Below, piece by piece: positions 1-8,394 of a stretch of 64,000 bases of DNA (positions within the stretch are counted from its first letter, which is position 1; each line of letters begins with the position of its first letter). Origin of the DNA: DASVRA01 sp036388855 (lineage in GTDB: Bacteria > Pseudomonadota > Alphaproteobacteria > Caulobacterales > Caulobacteraceae); assembly GCA_036388855.1 (NCBI GenBank), contig DASVRA010000028.1, positions 19,981 through 83,980 on the forward strand, read 5' to 3'. The notes under the pieces were generated by a model. The model was given only the letters and a program-made list of their open reading frames with translations, did not search any database and was not told the origin of the DNA. The position numbers and the translations under genes were made by a program.

Positions 1-261
1 GCGCAGGTGGCGCTTGAGCGACTTGAACTTGCGCCCGTCCTCCAGGCAGATCAGGTACTCGGGCGTGATCGACTTCTTCACCGGCACGGCCGGTTCGCGC
101 GGGGCGTCCGGGGCCGCGGCCTCGCCGCCGATGACGCCGCTCAGCGCCCGGTGCACGCTCTGGATCAGCCCCGGCAGCTCGCCGGCCTGCACCGTGTTGG
201 CGCCCACGTAGGCGGCCACGATCTCGGCCGTCATTTCGATCAGTTCCGGCTTGTCCTGCAT
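1..261 (-). CDS. mucR: MucR/Ros family transcriptional regulator (partial, C-terminus off the window)
   Basis: The first 87 residues are present, read leftwards from an ATG at 261; the gene runs off base 1. The N-terminal half (Met-Gln-Asp-Lys-Pro-Glu-Leu onwards, with TAEIVAAYVGANTV and LPGLIQSVHRAL) and the start of the zinc-finger region (ITPEYLICLEDGRKFKSLKR) are hallmarks of MucR/Ros regulators. These are small alphaproteobacterial DNA-binding proteins that silence AT-rich promoters and, in Caulobacter, act in cell-cycle control. The zinc-coordinating half of the finger lies outside the window. The roughly 125 bases upstream hold no other gene and should contain its promoter. Confidence 0.93.
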   Translation of the reverse strand, partial: MQDKPELIEMTAEIVAAYVGANTVQAGELPGLIQSVHRALSGVIGGEAAAPDAPREPAVPVKKSITPEYLICLEDGRKFKSLKRHLR

Positions 262-386
262 GCGCCTCGCCCCTTGCCGTCGGTCCGCCCCCGCGGACTT
301 TCAGGCCGTCATGAGGCGCGGTCATAATGGCCGAGGTTGGGCGAAACAACCGCCAAGCGAGCTTAACCCGCCCTAGCCAACTTACC

Positions 387-1613
387 TCAGCCGCCGAGTT
401 CCGGTCCAAGCGCCAGCGCCGCCGCGCGCTGGGGCGAGCCGAGGCCCCCGTCGCCGTCCGCGTCGCCCGAGCGGATGGCACGCAGCAGGGCGGGGTTCAG
501 GGCCGAGGAGAGGGACCAGTTCCAGTAGCGCAGCACCGTCTGGGCACGGTCCACCGCCAGCATGTCGTAGGTGATCAGCACCCGCTCCAGCGAAGGGTGC
601 AGTTCGCCCGACGCGGTGACCTCCGGGCGGCGCAGCCCGCGCCAGAGCTGGCGCACCGCCTCTCGGGGCAGGCCGGTGGCCTTGCACAGGATGGCGACTC
701 CCTCGCCGCCGGGATCGGTGAAGATCTTGGCCGCGGTGGTGGGCTTGACGCCAGAGAGGTAGCCGACCTCCTCGGCCAGTTCGCGGTTCATGCCGCGCTC
801 GGCGGCGGCGCAGGCGTCGTCGAGGCTGGCGAAGGGGCTCTTCTCGATGGCCATGCGGTTGCGCTGGCGCCGCTCAATGAACTGCAACGCCTTGCGCGCG
901 ACCGGGTCGGACCAGCCTTCATTGGCGGCCATGGCGAACACGTCGCCGGCAGCGTCCTGGAGAACCTCGCGCGAGACCGCGAAGCGCTGGAGGATGGTGC
1001 GGCGCGCCTCGGGCGGCGCCCACCAGAACAGGGTGTAGGCGTGGTGCGGGCGCAGCTCGTGCCGCTTCAGCAGCAGCGTGGCGTAGGGCGCGTGGTCGCG
1101 CGAGGCGGCGAGCAGCCTGTGGACCGTTTCGGGGGCCAGCCGCGCTTCGCCGTTGCGCAGCAGCGGCTCCACCACGGTCGACTCCATCGGTTCGACCAGC
1201 GCCTCGCACACCAGTTCACTCAAGCCCCGGCGCATGGCGATCAGCCGGCGGTGGTCGGCGCCGGCGCGGCGGATGCAGTCGACGAGGTCGGCGTCGCCGA
1301 GCGCGGTGCACTCCTCCAGCAGCGGGCGCGCCACCTCGAGCACATCGTTCAGCAGCAGCCGCAGCAGCGGGGGCGGGATTTCCGTCAGCCGCGCCAGCCG
1401 GCGCGCGACCCGCTCGCGCTCGCCTTGGTCCGCGTCGCGCAGCATGTCGACCAGCAGATCGGCGGTGACGCTACGCTCGAAGGTATTCACCCGGCTGGCG
1501 GGCAGGCAGACCACGTCGGCCAAGCGCTTGAACAGGGCCGCGCGCGCGCGCGATCCCGCCCTGACCGGCTCGGCCAGGTCAAGCGGGGCGGCGGCGGGGA
1601 GGGGTTGGGTCAA
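387..1613 (-). CDS. DUF2336 domain-containing protein
   Basis: 408 residues starting at a TTG. The sequence is alpha-helical and HEAT-like, with many Arg/Leu/Ala repeats (for example ADLLVDMLRDADQGERERVARRLARL near residue 50) and no signal peptide, membrane segment or catalytic motif. The overall pattern matches the DUF2336 family, common in Caulobacterales and other alphaproteobacteria and without an established biochemical function. It is transcribed away from the type I secretion genes, with a 190-bp divergent spacer. The start is uncertain because no ATG lies near the N-terminus. The last 30 residues are Gly/Ala-rich and look disordered. Confidence 0.8.
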   Translation of the reverse strand: MTQPLPAAAPLDLAEPVRAGSRARAALFKRLADVVCLPASRVNTFERSVTADLLVDMLRDADQGERERVARRLARLTEIPPPLLRLLLNDVLEVARPLLEECTALGDADLVDCIRRAGADHRRLIAMRRGLSELVCEALVEPMESTVVEPLLRNGEARLAPETVHRLLAASRDHAPYATLLLKRHELRPHHAYTLFWWAPPEARRTILQRFAVSREVLQDAAGDVFAMAANEGWSDPVARKALQFIERRQRNRMAIEKSPFASLDDACAAAERGMNRELAEEVGYLSGVKPTTAAKIFTDPGGEGVAILCKATGLPREAVRQLWRGLRRPEVTASGELHPSLERVLITYDMLAVDRAQTVLRYWNWSLSSALNPALLRAIRSGDADGDGGLGSPQRAAALALGPELGG

Positions 1614-1647
1614 GCGGTTCGGGCCTCGGGCCGATCAGGCCACAGCG

Positions 1648-1659
1648 CCGGTTAACCGG
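1648..1659. promoter_or_regulatory. 12-bp palindrome in the DUF2336/type I secretion divergent spacer
   Basis: CCGGTTAACCGG is a perfect palindrome about 35 bp upstream of the DUF2336 start and 145 bp upstream of the exporter start. Its TTAA is followed seven bases later by TGAG, a weak resemblance to the CtrA pattern TTAA-N7-TTAA. Which regulator binds, if any, cannot be read from sequence. Confidence 0.25.
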
Positions 1660-1804
1660 TGGTGAGCGCCGCCGCCCCGGCTGCTCCCTAAGGTCGCAGG
1701 GGGCCGCGGCGCCTTGATATTCCGGGCCGTTGCGGGCTTAAGGGCTGCCGCCGGGCCGGCCAAGCGCTACATACGCCCGAAGCCGCCCGAGCGCCCGCCT
1801 CCGC

Positions 1805-3535
1805 ATGTCCCTGACCACCACCGCCAGAGCCGCCCCTGGAGCGGAGCCGCAGAAGGTTCTGTTGGACCGTCGGCCCGTGCGTCGGCTGCTCACCGCGGCC
1901 ATCGTGGTGTCGTTCATGACCAACCTGCTGGCGCTGGTCCAGCCGGTGTTCATGCTGCACGTCTACGATTTCGTGCTGTCGTCGGAGAGCCGCTCCACAC
2001 TATTCTGGCTTACAGTCATCGCGCTGTTCCTGATGCTGGTGCTGTCGGCGCTGGACTTCCTGCGCGGCCGGCTGATGGGCGAGATGGCGCTGGAGATCGA
2101 CCGGCAGGTGCGCGAGCGCGCGTTCCTCGGCGCCTACGAGCGCTCGCTGAGCCAGCGGATGTTCGGCCGCTCCAGCTTCTCCACCGACCTCGACACCGTG
2201 CGCGCCTTCCTCACCGGCCCCAGCGCGATCGCGCTGATGGACCTGCCGTGGACGCCGATCTTCATCGTCGCCCTGTTCATGCTGTCCTGGCTGCTGGGCT
2301 CGATTTCGCTGCTGTTCGCGGTGCTGATCATGATCGCGGTGGTCGCCAACCAAGGCGTGGGGCGAAAACTGGCCAAGCAGTCGGTGGTGCAGAACCAGAA
2401 GGCCCAGCGGATCGCCGAGGACATCTTCCAGGCCGCCGACGCGGTGGAATCGATGGGCTTTTCCAAGAACGCGCTCGGCCGTTGGGCCGGGGTGGCGCGC
2501 TCGGCCTCGGAAACCAACAACATGGCCGCGGCCAAGACCGGGGTGACCAGCTCCATGGTCAAGGGCCTGCGCATCTCGCTGCAGATCCTGTCGCTGGCCG
2601 TGGCGGCCTGGCTGGTGCTGGACCAGAAGGTGACGGCCGGCGCCATGTTCGCCTCCTCGATCATCGGCGCGCGCGCGCTCGGCCCGATCGACCAGGCGGT
2701 GACAGCCTGGCGCACGATCTCGGCGGCGCGGCTGTCCTGGGGCAATTTGGCCGAGCTAGTGCGGGAGCACGACGTCGCGCATGCCGAGCGCACCGAGCTG
2801 CCGGCGCCCACCGGCGCGCTGAAGCTCGAGGGGGTGGCGGTCACCACCGCCAACCGTAGTGCGGTGCTGGTGCAGGGCGTCAGCTTCGAGGCGCCGGCGG
2901 GCGCGTTCATCGGCGTGGTCGGGCCCTCCGGCTCGGGCAAGACCACCATGGCGCGCGCGATCGCGGGCGCGGTGCCGCTGGCCGGGGGCGTGGTGCGCTT
3001 CGACGGCGCCGACGCCAGGCAATGGGCGCGCGAGAAGCTCGGCCGGCACATCGGCTTTCTGCCGCAATCGGTGCACCTGATGCAGGGCACGGTGGCCGAA
3101 ACCATCCGCCGCTTCGGCCCCGCCGACGACGAGGGCGTGATCGAGGCGGCCAAGCTCGCCGGGGCGCACGACATGGTCACCCGCCTGGGCAAGGGCTACG
3201 ACACTGACGTCGGCGACGCCGGCGGACAGCTGTCTGGAGGCCAAAGGGCGCGGATCGGGTTGGCGCGCGCGGTCTATGGCGACCCGAAGATCTACATCCT
3301 GGACGAGCCGTTCGCCTCCATGGACGCGGAGGGGGAGGCGTCCACCTGGAACCTGTTGCGTGAGTTGAAACGTCGCGGGAGAACCGTGATTTTGGTCAGC
3401 CACAAGCCTTCCGAACTGGTCGGGTTTGACTATGTGGCGGTGATGAACGGCGGGCGCCTGGCCCGCTTCGGCCCGGTCAAGGAGATCCTGCCCTCCATCA
3501 CCGGCAAGCCCGCGGTCAGCACCACGCCCTCATGA
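1805..3535 (+). CDS. Type I secretion system permease/ATPase (PrtD/RsaD-like)
   Basis: 576-residue inner-membrane ABC exporter subunit that powers one-step secretion of C-terminally signalled proteins, usually RTX proteins. The N-terminal half carries the transmembrane domain (about residues 25-300). The nucleotide-binding domain shows Walker A GPSGSGKTT near residue 372, signature LSGGQ near 475, Walker B YILDEP near 497 and the H-loop SHKP near 531. It lacks an N-terminal C39 peptidase domain, which places it with the PrtD/HasD/RsaD type rather than bacteriocin exporters. It overlaps the HlyD gene by an ATGA, so translation is probably coupled. In Caulobacter the equivalent RsaD exports the S-layer protein, but no S-layer or RTX gene is next to it here. 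Confidence 0.95.
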   Translation: MSLTTTARAAPGAEPQKVLLDRRPVRRLLTAAIVVSFMTNLLALVQPVFMLHVYDFVLSSESRSTLFWLTVIALFLMLVLSALDFLRGRLMGEMALEIDRQVRERAFLGAYERSLSQRMFGRSSFSTDLDTVRAFLTGPSAIALMDLPWTPIFIVALFMLSWLLGSISLLFAVLIMIAVVANQGVGRKLAKQSVVQNQKAQRIAEDIFQAADAVESMGFSKNALGRWAGVARSASETNNMAAAKTGVTSSMVKGLRISLQILSLAVAAWLVLDQKVTAGAMFASSIIGARALGPIDQAVTAWRTISAARLSWGNLAELVREHDVAHAERTELPAPTGALKLEGVAVTTANRSAVLVQGVSFEAPAGAFIGVVGPSGSGKTTMARAIAGAVPLAGGVVRFDGADARQWAREKLGRHIGFLPQSVHLMQGTVAETIRRFGPADDEGVIEAAKLAGAHDMVTRLGKGYDTDVGDAGGQLSGGQRARIGLARAVYGDPKIYILDEPFASMDAEGEASTWNLLRELKRRGRTVILVSHKPSELVGFDYVAVMNGGRLARFGPVKEILPSITGKPAVSTTPS

Positions 3536-4938
3536 GCGCCCCCGACAACCCTTCCCGCTTCCCCCGCCTGGTCGCCTCCAACGAGCCGGGCCTGCCGCAG
3601 GTCGCCCAACCGTCGCCCGAGCCCGGGGAAGAGGAGGAGATCCGACCCAAGAGTTTCTTCTCTTCGGGCAACCGGATCGTGCTGGGCGCCACGGTGATCA
3701 TCGTCGCCGCCTTCATCGCCACCATCGTGTTCGCCGCGATGATCCCGATCAACCGCGGTTCGGTCGCGCCCGGCCGAATAGAGGCGCAGGGCACCCGCAC
3801 GGTGATCCAGCATCTGGACGGCGGCACGGTCGAGCGGCTGCTGGTCAACAAAGGAGACAAGGTGCGCGCCGGCCAACTGCTGATCAAGCTGGACGACCGC
3901 ACCCCCGCCCTGGCGCTCCAGCTGCTGGAGGAACAGCGCCGGCTGCTGCTGATCGAGCAGGCCATGCTGCAGGCCGAGCGCGCCGGCTGGGCGCGCATCC
4001 CGTGGCCGGCCGAGGTGCTGGTCCGCGCCAACGACCCCTCCACCGCCCAGGCCATGCGCGCCAATGAGTCGCTGCTGGCCAGCCGCCGCTCGGCGCGGGA
4101 CTCGGAAAAAGCGGTGCTGGCCGAGGGCATCACCCGGCTGCAGGCCCAGGTCGTCGGCCTTGAGGATCAGCGGAAGGGCCAGATCGAGCAGGCCCGGCTG
4201 ATCAAGCTTGAGGCCGACAGCCTGGAGAAGCTCTACGACCAGGGCCTCACGACCCGCACGCGCATCCTGGCGTTGCAGCGTTCCGCCGCCGACCTGCAGG
4301 GGGCCATCGGCACCACCACTTCCTCGATCAACCAGGCGCGTGTGCAGATGACCGAGAGCCGCCTGCGGATGATCACCATTGACCAGGACATGCAGCGCGA
4401 GGACGCCAAGCGGCTGCAGGAGCTGCAGTCCAGTCTGTTCGAACTCGATGACCGCATCGCCACCCAGCGGCTGGTGGTCGAGCGCACCAGCATAACGGCC
4501 CCATCCGACGGCATCGTGCTGGAGCGCGCGGTCAACTCGGTCGGATCGGTGGTCCGCCCGGGCGAGCCGATCCTGGAGTTGGTGCCGAGCGAGAAGCTGG
4601 TGGTGCGCGCCAATGTCAAGACCCAGGATGTCGACCGGGTGCGGGTCGGCGCTCGCGCAGTGGTGCGCCTGAGCGGCCTGAACGTGCAGACCACCCCGCG
4701 GCTGCACGGGAAGGTGGTCTACGTCTCGGCCGACGCCATAACGCCGCAAGAGCCTGGCGTGGCTCCTTACTACGAGGCGCGCGTGGAAGTGCCCGAGAGC
4801 GAGCTGCGCAAGGTGCGCGAGGCCAAGGTCACGCCCGGCATGAACGCCGAAGTGATGATCGACGCGGGCGCGCGCACGGTGCTCTCCTACCTGTTGCAGC
4901 CGGTTTCTGGCGCGTTCGGTCGGGCGTTCCTGGAGTAG
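3532..4938 (+). CDS. HlyD family type I secretion periplasmic adaptor
   Basis: 468 residues. A short cytoplasmic N-terminus (about 48 residues) is followed by one membrane segment (about 49-73), a lipoyl/barrel-sandwich half (GTRTVIQHLDGGTVERLLVN), a long coiled-coil hairpin (about 130-320) and the returning beta-barrel region ending IDAGARTVLSYLLQPVSGAF. This is the standard membrane-fusion adaptor that bridges the ABC exporter to a TolC-like outer-membrane channel. It follows the ABC gene with a 4-bp overlap. The outer-membrane component is not in the window. It meets nrdA tail to tail with 34 bp between the stops. Confidence 0.95.
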   Translation: MSAPDNPSRFPRLVASNEPGLPQVAQPSPEPGEEEEIRPKSFFSSGNRIVLGATVIIVAAFIATIVFAAMIPINRGSVAPGRIEAQGTRTVIQHLDGGTVERLLVNKGDKVRAGQLLIKLDDRTPALALQLLEEQRRLLLIEQAMLQAERAGWARIPWPAEVLVRANDPSTAQAMRANESLLASRRSARDSEKAVLAEGITRLQAQVVGLEDQRKGQIEQARLIKLEADSLEKLYDQGLTTRTRILALQRSAADLQGAIGTTTSSINQARVQMTESRLRMITIDQDMQREDAKRLQELQSSLFELDDRIATQRLVVERTSITAPSDGIVLERAVNSVGSVVRPGEPILELVPSEKLVVRANVKTQDVDRVRVGARAVVRLSGLNVQTTPRLHGKVVYVSADAITPQEPGVAPYYEARVEVPESELRKVREAKVTPGMNAEVMIDAGARTVLSYLLQPVSGAFGRAFLE

Positions 4939-4972
4939 GCGGAGGCGCCGAGGTCGTCGGAGCCGCCGCGGC

Positions 4973-6856
4973 CTATTGGCAGGCGAGGCACTCGTCGTAG
5001 TCGGTGCGTGCCGCGGCCAGCGCCGACGCCTCCACCTCGCCTTTGGCCTCGGCGCCCGCGTAGGAGGCGCGCTGCACCGACTTGGAGCGCAGGTAGTAGA
5101 GCGACTTGCACCCCCGCTCCCACGCTTGCCAGTGCAGCATGTGCAGGTCCCATTTGTCGACGTCGCCCGGCAGGAAGATGTTCAGAGACTGAGACTGACA
5201 GATCTCAGGCGTACGGTCGGCGGCCAGCTCCACGACCCAGCGCTGGTCTAGCTCGAACGCGGTCTTGTAGACGTCCTTGTCCTCCGGGCTGATGAAGTCG
5301 AGGTGCTGCACCGAGCCCTCGTGCTCCAGGATCGAGTTCCACACCTCGGGCGTGTTGTGGCCGGTCTGGTCCAGCAGCCGCTCGAGGTAGGGGTTCTTCA
5401 CCGCGAAGGAGCCGGACAGGGTCTTGTGGGTGTAGATGTTGGCGGGGATTGGCTCGATGCCCGCGCTCGTGCCGCCGCAGATGATGGAAATCGAAGCGGT
5501 AGGGGCGATGGCCAGTTTATGGGTGAACCTTTCCATAACGCCGAGCTCTTCGGCGTCGGGGCAGGGGCCCCGTTCCTGCGCTAGCACCCGACTGGCCTTG
5601 TCGGCCTCGCGGCGCAGGTGCTTGAACAGGCGCATGTTCCATGACTTGGCCAGGGCCGACTCGAAGGGAACGTTCTGGCTCTGAAGGAAGGAGTGGAAAC
5701 CCATCAGCCCCAGCCCCACCGAACGCTCGCGGGTGGCGGAGTAGACCGCGTCGGCCATGGCGGGGGGGGCATTGGCGATGAAGTCCTGCAGCACGTTGTC
5801 GAGGAAGCGCATCACGTCCTCGATAAAGCGGGGCTCGTCGCGCCATTCCAGGAACTTCTCGGCGTTGACCGAAGAGAGGCAGCAGACCGCGGTGCGGTCC
5901 TTGCCTAAGTGGTCGGCGCCGGTGTGCAGCATGATCTCGCTGCACAGGTTGGACTGGCGCACCTTCAGCCCCAACTCGCGCTGGTGCTGCGGCAGCGCCC
6001 GGTTCACCGTGTCGGCGAAGATCAGGTAGGGCTCGCCGGTCTGCAGGCGGATCTCCAGTACCTTCTGCCAGAGCGAACGGGCGTCCACCTCGCGCACGGC
6101 CTCGCCAGTCTTGGGCGAGCGCAGGGCGAACATGGCGCCGTCGCGCACGGCCTCCATGAACTCGTCTGTGATCGACAAGCCGTGGTGGAGGTTCAGGCTC
6201 TTGCGGTTGAAGTCGCCGGAGGCTTTGCGGATCTCAAGGAACTCCTCGACCTCCGGGTGATGGATGTCGAGGTAGACGGCCGCAGAGCCGCGCCGCAAGG
6301 AGCCCTGGCTGATGGCGAGGGTGAGCGAGTCCATCACGCGGATGAAGGGGATGATGCCGCTGGTCTGGCCCGCGCCCTTCACCTTCTCACCGATGGAGCG
6401 CACCCCGCCCCAATAGGTGCCGATGCCGCCGCCGTTCGACGCCAGCCAGACGTTCTCGTTCCAGGTGTCGACGATGTCCTCGAGCGAATCACCCACGGAG
6501 TTCAGGAAGCAGGAGATCGGCAGGCCGCGCGCCGCACCGCCGTTCGACAGCACCGGCGTGGCCGGCATGAACCAGAGCCTGGACATGTAGTCGTAAACCC
6601 GCTGAGCGTGGTCGGCGTCGTCGGCGTAGGCGGTGGCGACGCGGGCGAACATGTCCTGGTAGCTTTCGCCGGCCAGCAGGTAACGGTCCTCCAGGGTGGT
6701 CTTGCCGAAATCCGTGAGCAGCTTGTCGCGCTCGCGGTCGACCTCGACCTTGCGCACCAGGGTTAGCTGCGGGCGCGCGTCCTTGGGTGGGGTGGAAAAC
6801 CGCGCCTGGCGCACCGTCTGCTTGGCTTCGCTGGCCCCGATCATCCGTTCCTCCAC
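4973..6856 (-). CDS. nrdA: Ribonucleoside-diphosphate reductase, class Ia large subunit
   Basis: 627 residues; reduces ribonucleotides to deoxyribonucleotides with the NrdB radical subunit. Catalytic landmarks are present: redox cysteine in PISCFLNS (about residue 116), radical-site NLCSE (about 301-305), second redox cysteine in TAVCCLSS (about 325), the radical-transfer tyrosine pair in SLYYLRS (about 586) and the C-terminal shuttle CLAC just before the last residue. The roughly 90-residue N-terminal ATP-cone of longer class Ia enzymes is absent, suggesting no dATP inhibition through that domain (inference). The nrdB gene is not adjacent. An internal ATG four codons in (6844) is an alternative start. 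Candidate NrdR boxes lie about 45-90 bp upstream. Confidence 0.96.
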   Translation of the reverse strand: MEERMIGASEAKQTVRQARFSTPPKDARPQLTLVRKVEVDRERDKLLTDFGKTTLEDRYLLAGESYQDMFARVATAYADDADHAQRVYDYMSRLWFMPATPVLSNGGAARGLPISCFLNSVGDSLEDIVDTWNENVWLASNGGGIGTYWGGVRSIGEKVKGAGQTSGIIPFIRVMDSLTLAISQGSLRRGSAAVYLDIHHPEVEEFLEIRKASGDFNRKSLNLHHGLSITDEFMEAVRDGAMFALRSPKTGEAVREVDARSLWQKVLEIRLQTGEPYLIFADTVNRALPQHQRELGLKVRQSNLCSEIMLHTGADHLGKDRTAVCCLSSVNAEKFLEWRDEPRFIEDVMRFLDNVLQDFIANAPPAMADAVYSATRERSVGLGLMGFHSFLQSQNVPFESALAKSWNMRLFKHLRREADKASRVLAQERGPCPDAEELGVMERFTHKLAIAPTASISIICGGTSAGIEPIPANIYTHKTLSGSFAVKNPYLERLLDQTGHNTPEVWNSILEHEGSVQHLDFISPEDKDVYKTAFELDQRWVVELAADRTPEICQSQSLNIFLPGDVDKWDLHMLHWQAWERGCKSLYYLRSKSVQRASYAGAEAKGEVEASALAAARTDYDECLACQ

Positions 6857-6900
6857 CCCTGTCCGAGCCGCCTACGGGGGACTGAATCGCCGCCTTCCGC

Positions 6901-6948
6901 AAGCTACATCTAGTGGCTCAGTGAGCCGTGCTAGACGACATATGGGGA
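6901..6948. promoter_or_regulatory. Candidate NrdR box pair upstream of nrdA
   Basis: Read on the minus strand, two 16-mers resemble the NrdR consensus ACACTATATATAGTGT: TCCCCATATGTCGTCT (6933-6948, about 10 of 16 positions) and CCACTAGATGTAGCTT (6901-6916, about 11 of 16). Their centres are exactly 32 bp apart, three helical turns, which is the spacing typical of NrdR box pairs. A further AT-rich block (about 6951-6967) may be promoter sequence. Confidence 0.5.
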
Positions 6949-6971
6949 CACACGGTATATAAGCCGTCAAC

Positions 6972-7000
6972 GGCTCCGGCGCACGGAGCCGAGGTTTTTT
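6972..7000 (+). terminator. Rho-independent terminator pointing rightwards, with no gene in front of it
   Basis: A 7-bp perfect stem (GGCTCCG / CGGAGCC) with a 5-nt loop is followed by GAGG and six T residues on the plus strand. The plus strand upstream, back to 4938, holds no gene, only the nrdA gene on the other strand. On the minus strand the stem is not followed by a T-run, so it is not an obvious rimM terminator. Confidence 0.6.
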
Positions 7001-7026
7001 ACGTTAACAAGTCCCGCCGGGGCGCC

Positions 7027-7536
7027 TCACTCGGTTTCCTCTGGGCGGACAGCGGTTAGCCAACCCTCGGCCGGCCGCACCTCGGGCACGGCCTCCCGCG
7101 TGAAGGGCAGCATCCAGGTTGGCCCCTCGTCAGGGTCGATCTCCAGCACGTCGCCCGCGCCGAAGTCGTGCACGGCGCTCACCCGGCCCAGCCGCTCCCC
7201 TTCCGGCGTGCGCGCCTCGCTGCCGATCAAGTCGGCCAAGTAGAATTCGTCCTCCTCGGGAGGCGGCAGGGCGCCGCGGGGCACAAACAGGCGCAGGCCG
7301 CGCAAAGCTTGGGCCGCGTCGCGGTCGGGGACCTCCTGGGCACGCCCAATGAGGGCGCCCTTGACCGCGCGTCCGGAGGTCAGCGTCAAGGCCGGTAAGC
7401 CGTCCTGCCGCAGCAGGCGGCGATAGCTGAGCAGCGCCCGCGGGTCGTCGCCGTAGGCGGTGATACGCAACTCACCTTGCACACCGAAGGCGCCGGCCAC
7501 GCGGCCAACCAGGATCAGGCGGTCGGGATCGTTCAC
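7027..7536 (-). CDS. rimM: Ribosome maturation factor RimM
   Basis: About 169 residues from a GTG at 7536, preceded by AAGG at good spacing; an in-frame ATG at 7554 is an alternative. The N-terminal RimM barrel motif RLILVGRVAGAFGVQGELRI and the C-terminal PRC-barrel segment with EFYLADLIG and PTWMLPFTREAVPEV are clear. RimM binds ribosomal protein S19 and helps 16S rRNA processing in 30S assembly. In most bacteria it sits in an rpsP-rimM-trmD operon; here neither rpsP nor trmD is adjacent, since a divergent glycosyltransferase lies upstream and nrdA lies downstream. Confidence 0.95.
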   Translation of the reverse strand: MNDPDRLILVGRVAGAFGVQGELRITAYGDDPRALLSYRRLLRQDGLPALTLTSGRAVKGALIGRAQEVPDRDAAQALRGLRLFVPRGALPPPEEDEFYLADLIGSEARTPEGERLGRVSAVHDFGAGDVLEIDPDEGPTWMLPFTREAVPEVRPAEGWLTAVRPEETE

Positions 7537-7617
7537 GGCGCGACCTTGGCGCACGCCTCGCCCGCGTCAACGGCCCACGCACTGCCACGGCGGCCGAAAC
7601 CCAGCTAAGAACCGTCC

Positions 7618-8337
7618 ATGTCGCCCCAGATCTCCGTGGTAGTCCCCGTGTTCGACGAGGCCGGCAACGTCGCCGCGCTCGCGCGCGAGATCGCCGCCGC
7701 CTTCGAAGGCCGGGACTATGAGATGGTGTTCGTCGACGACGCTAGCCGCGACGGCACCCCCGCCGCCCTGCTGGCGCTCCGGGAGGAGTTGCCGCGCCTG
7801 CGGGTGCTGTCGCACGGCAGGAACGCCGGCCAGAGCCGGGCCGTCTCCACCGGCGTTCACGCCTCTCGGGGGGAGATCATCGTCACGCTGGACGGCGACG
7901 GCCAGAACGATCCCGCTGACGGGCCGAAGCTGGTGGACCGGCTGCTGGCGGCAGGGCCTGGGACGGCGCTTGTGGGTGGGCGCCGAGCGAAACGGCGCGA
8001 CACCTGGTCCAAGCGCGTGGGCTCGCGCGTCGGCAACGGCGTGCGCAAGCGCCTGCTCAAGGACGACGCCGACGACACCGGCTGCGGGCTCAAGGCGTTC
8101 CGGCGCGAGGTGTTCCTGCGCTTCCCCTACTTCGACCACATGCACCGCTACATTCCCGCGCTGACGCAACGGGAAGGGTTCCGCGCCGAATACATGGACG
8201 TGAACCATCGCCCGCGCGGCGCGGGCGTGTCCAAGTATTCCAACCTGCGCCGACTTTGGGTGTCGCTGGGGGACCTCATAGGCGTGATGTGGCTGATCCG
8301 GCGGGGGCGTCTCCCCGGCGAGGTGACCGAAGCCTAG
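7618..8337 (+). CDS. Glycosyltransferase family 2, dolichyl/polyprenyl-phosphate mannosyltransferase-like
   Basis: 239 residues with a GT-A fold: N-terminal ISVVVPVFDEAGNV, the nucleotide-binding VFVDDASRDGT, the acidic DGDGQNDP motif near residue 98 (metal/nucleotide-sugar site), then CGLKAFRREVF and the conserved RPRGAGVSKYSNL region. This matches the Dpm1-like branch that transfers a sugar from a nucleotide sugar to a polyprenyl phosphate at the inner membrane. There is no C-terminal transmembrane pair, so it is the soluble, peripheral form. The next gene encodes a small membrane protein 57 bp downstream and could be a partner. The sugar and acceptor cannot be predicted. Confidence 0.9.
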   Translation: MSPQISVVVPVFDEAGNVAALAREIAAAFEGRDYEMVFVDDASRDGTPAALLALREELPRLRVLSHGRNAGQSRAVSTGVHASRGEIIVTLDGDGQNDPADGPKLVDRLLAAGPGTALVGGRRAKRRDTWSKRVGSRVGNGVRKRLLKDDADDTGCGLKAFRREVFLRFPYFDHMHRYIPALTQREGFRAEYMDVNHRPRGAGVSKYSNLRRLWVSLGDLIGVMWLIRRGRLPGEVTEA

Positions 8338-8394
8338 GTTGGCAAACCGGCCAAACGCGCTAGCTTGAGCTTAGCCATAGCCGGGGGGGCGTTC

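Noticed and set aside
327..1655. Large plus-strand open frames opposite DUF2336, and similar ones opposite dnaK, mutS, glnD, ftsH and the tol genes.
   Set aside because: They are mirror images of real genes: low-complexity Arg/Gly/His/Gln-rich translations with no domain features.
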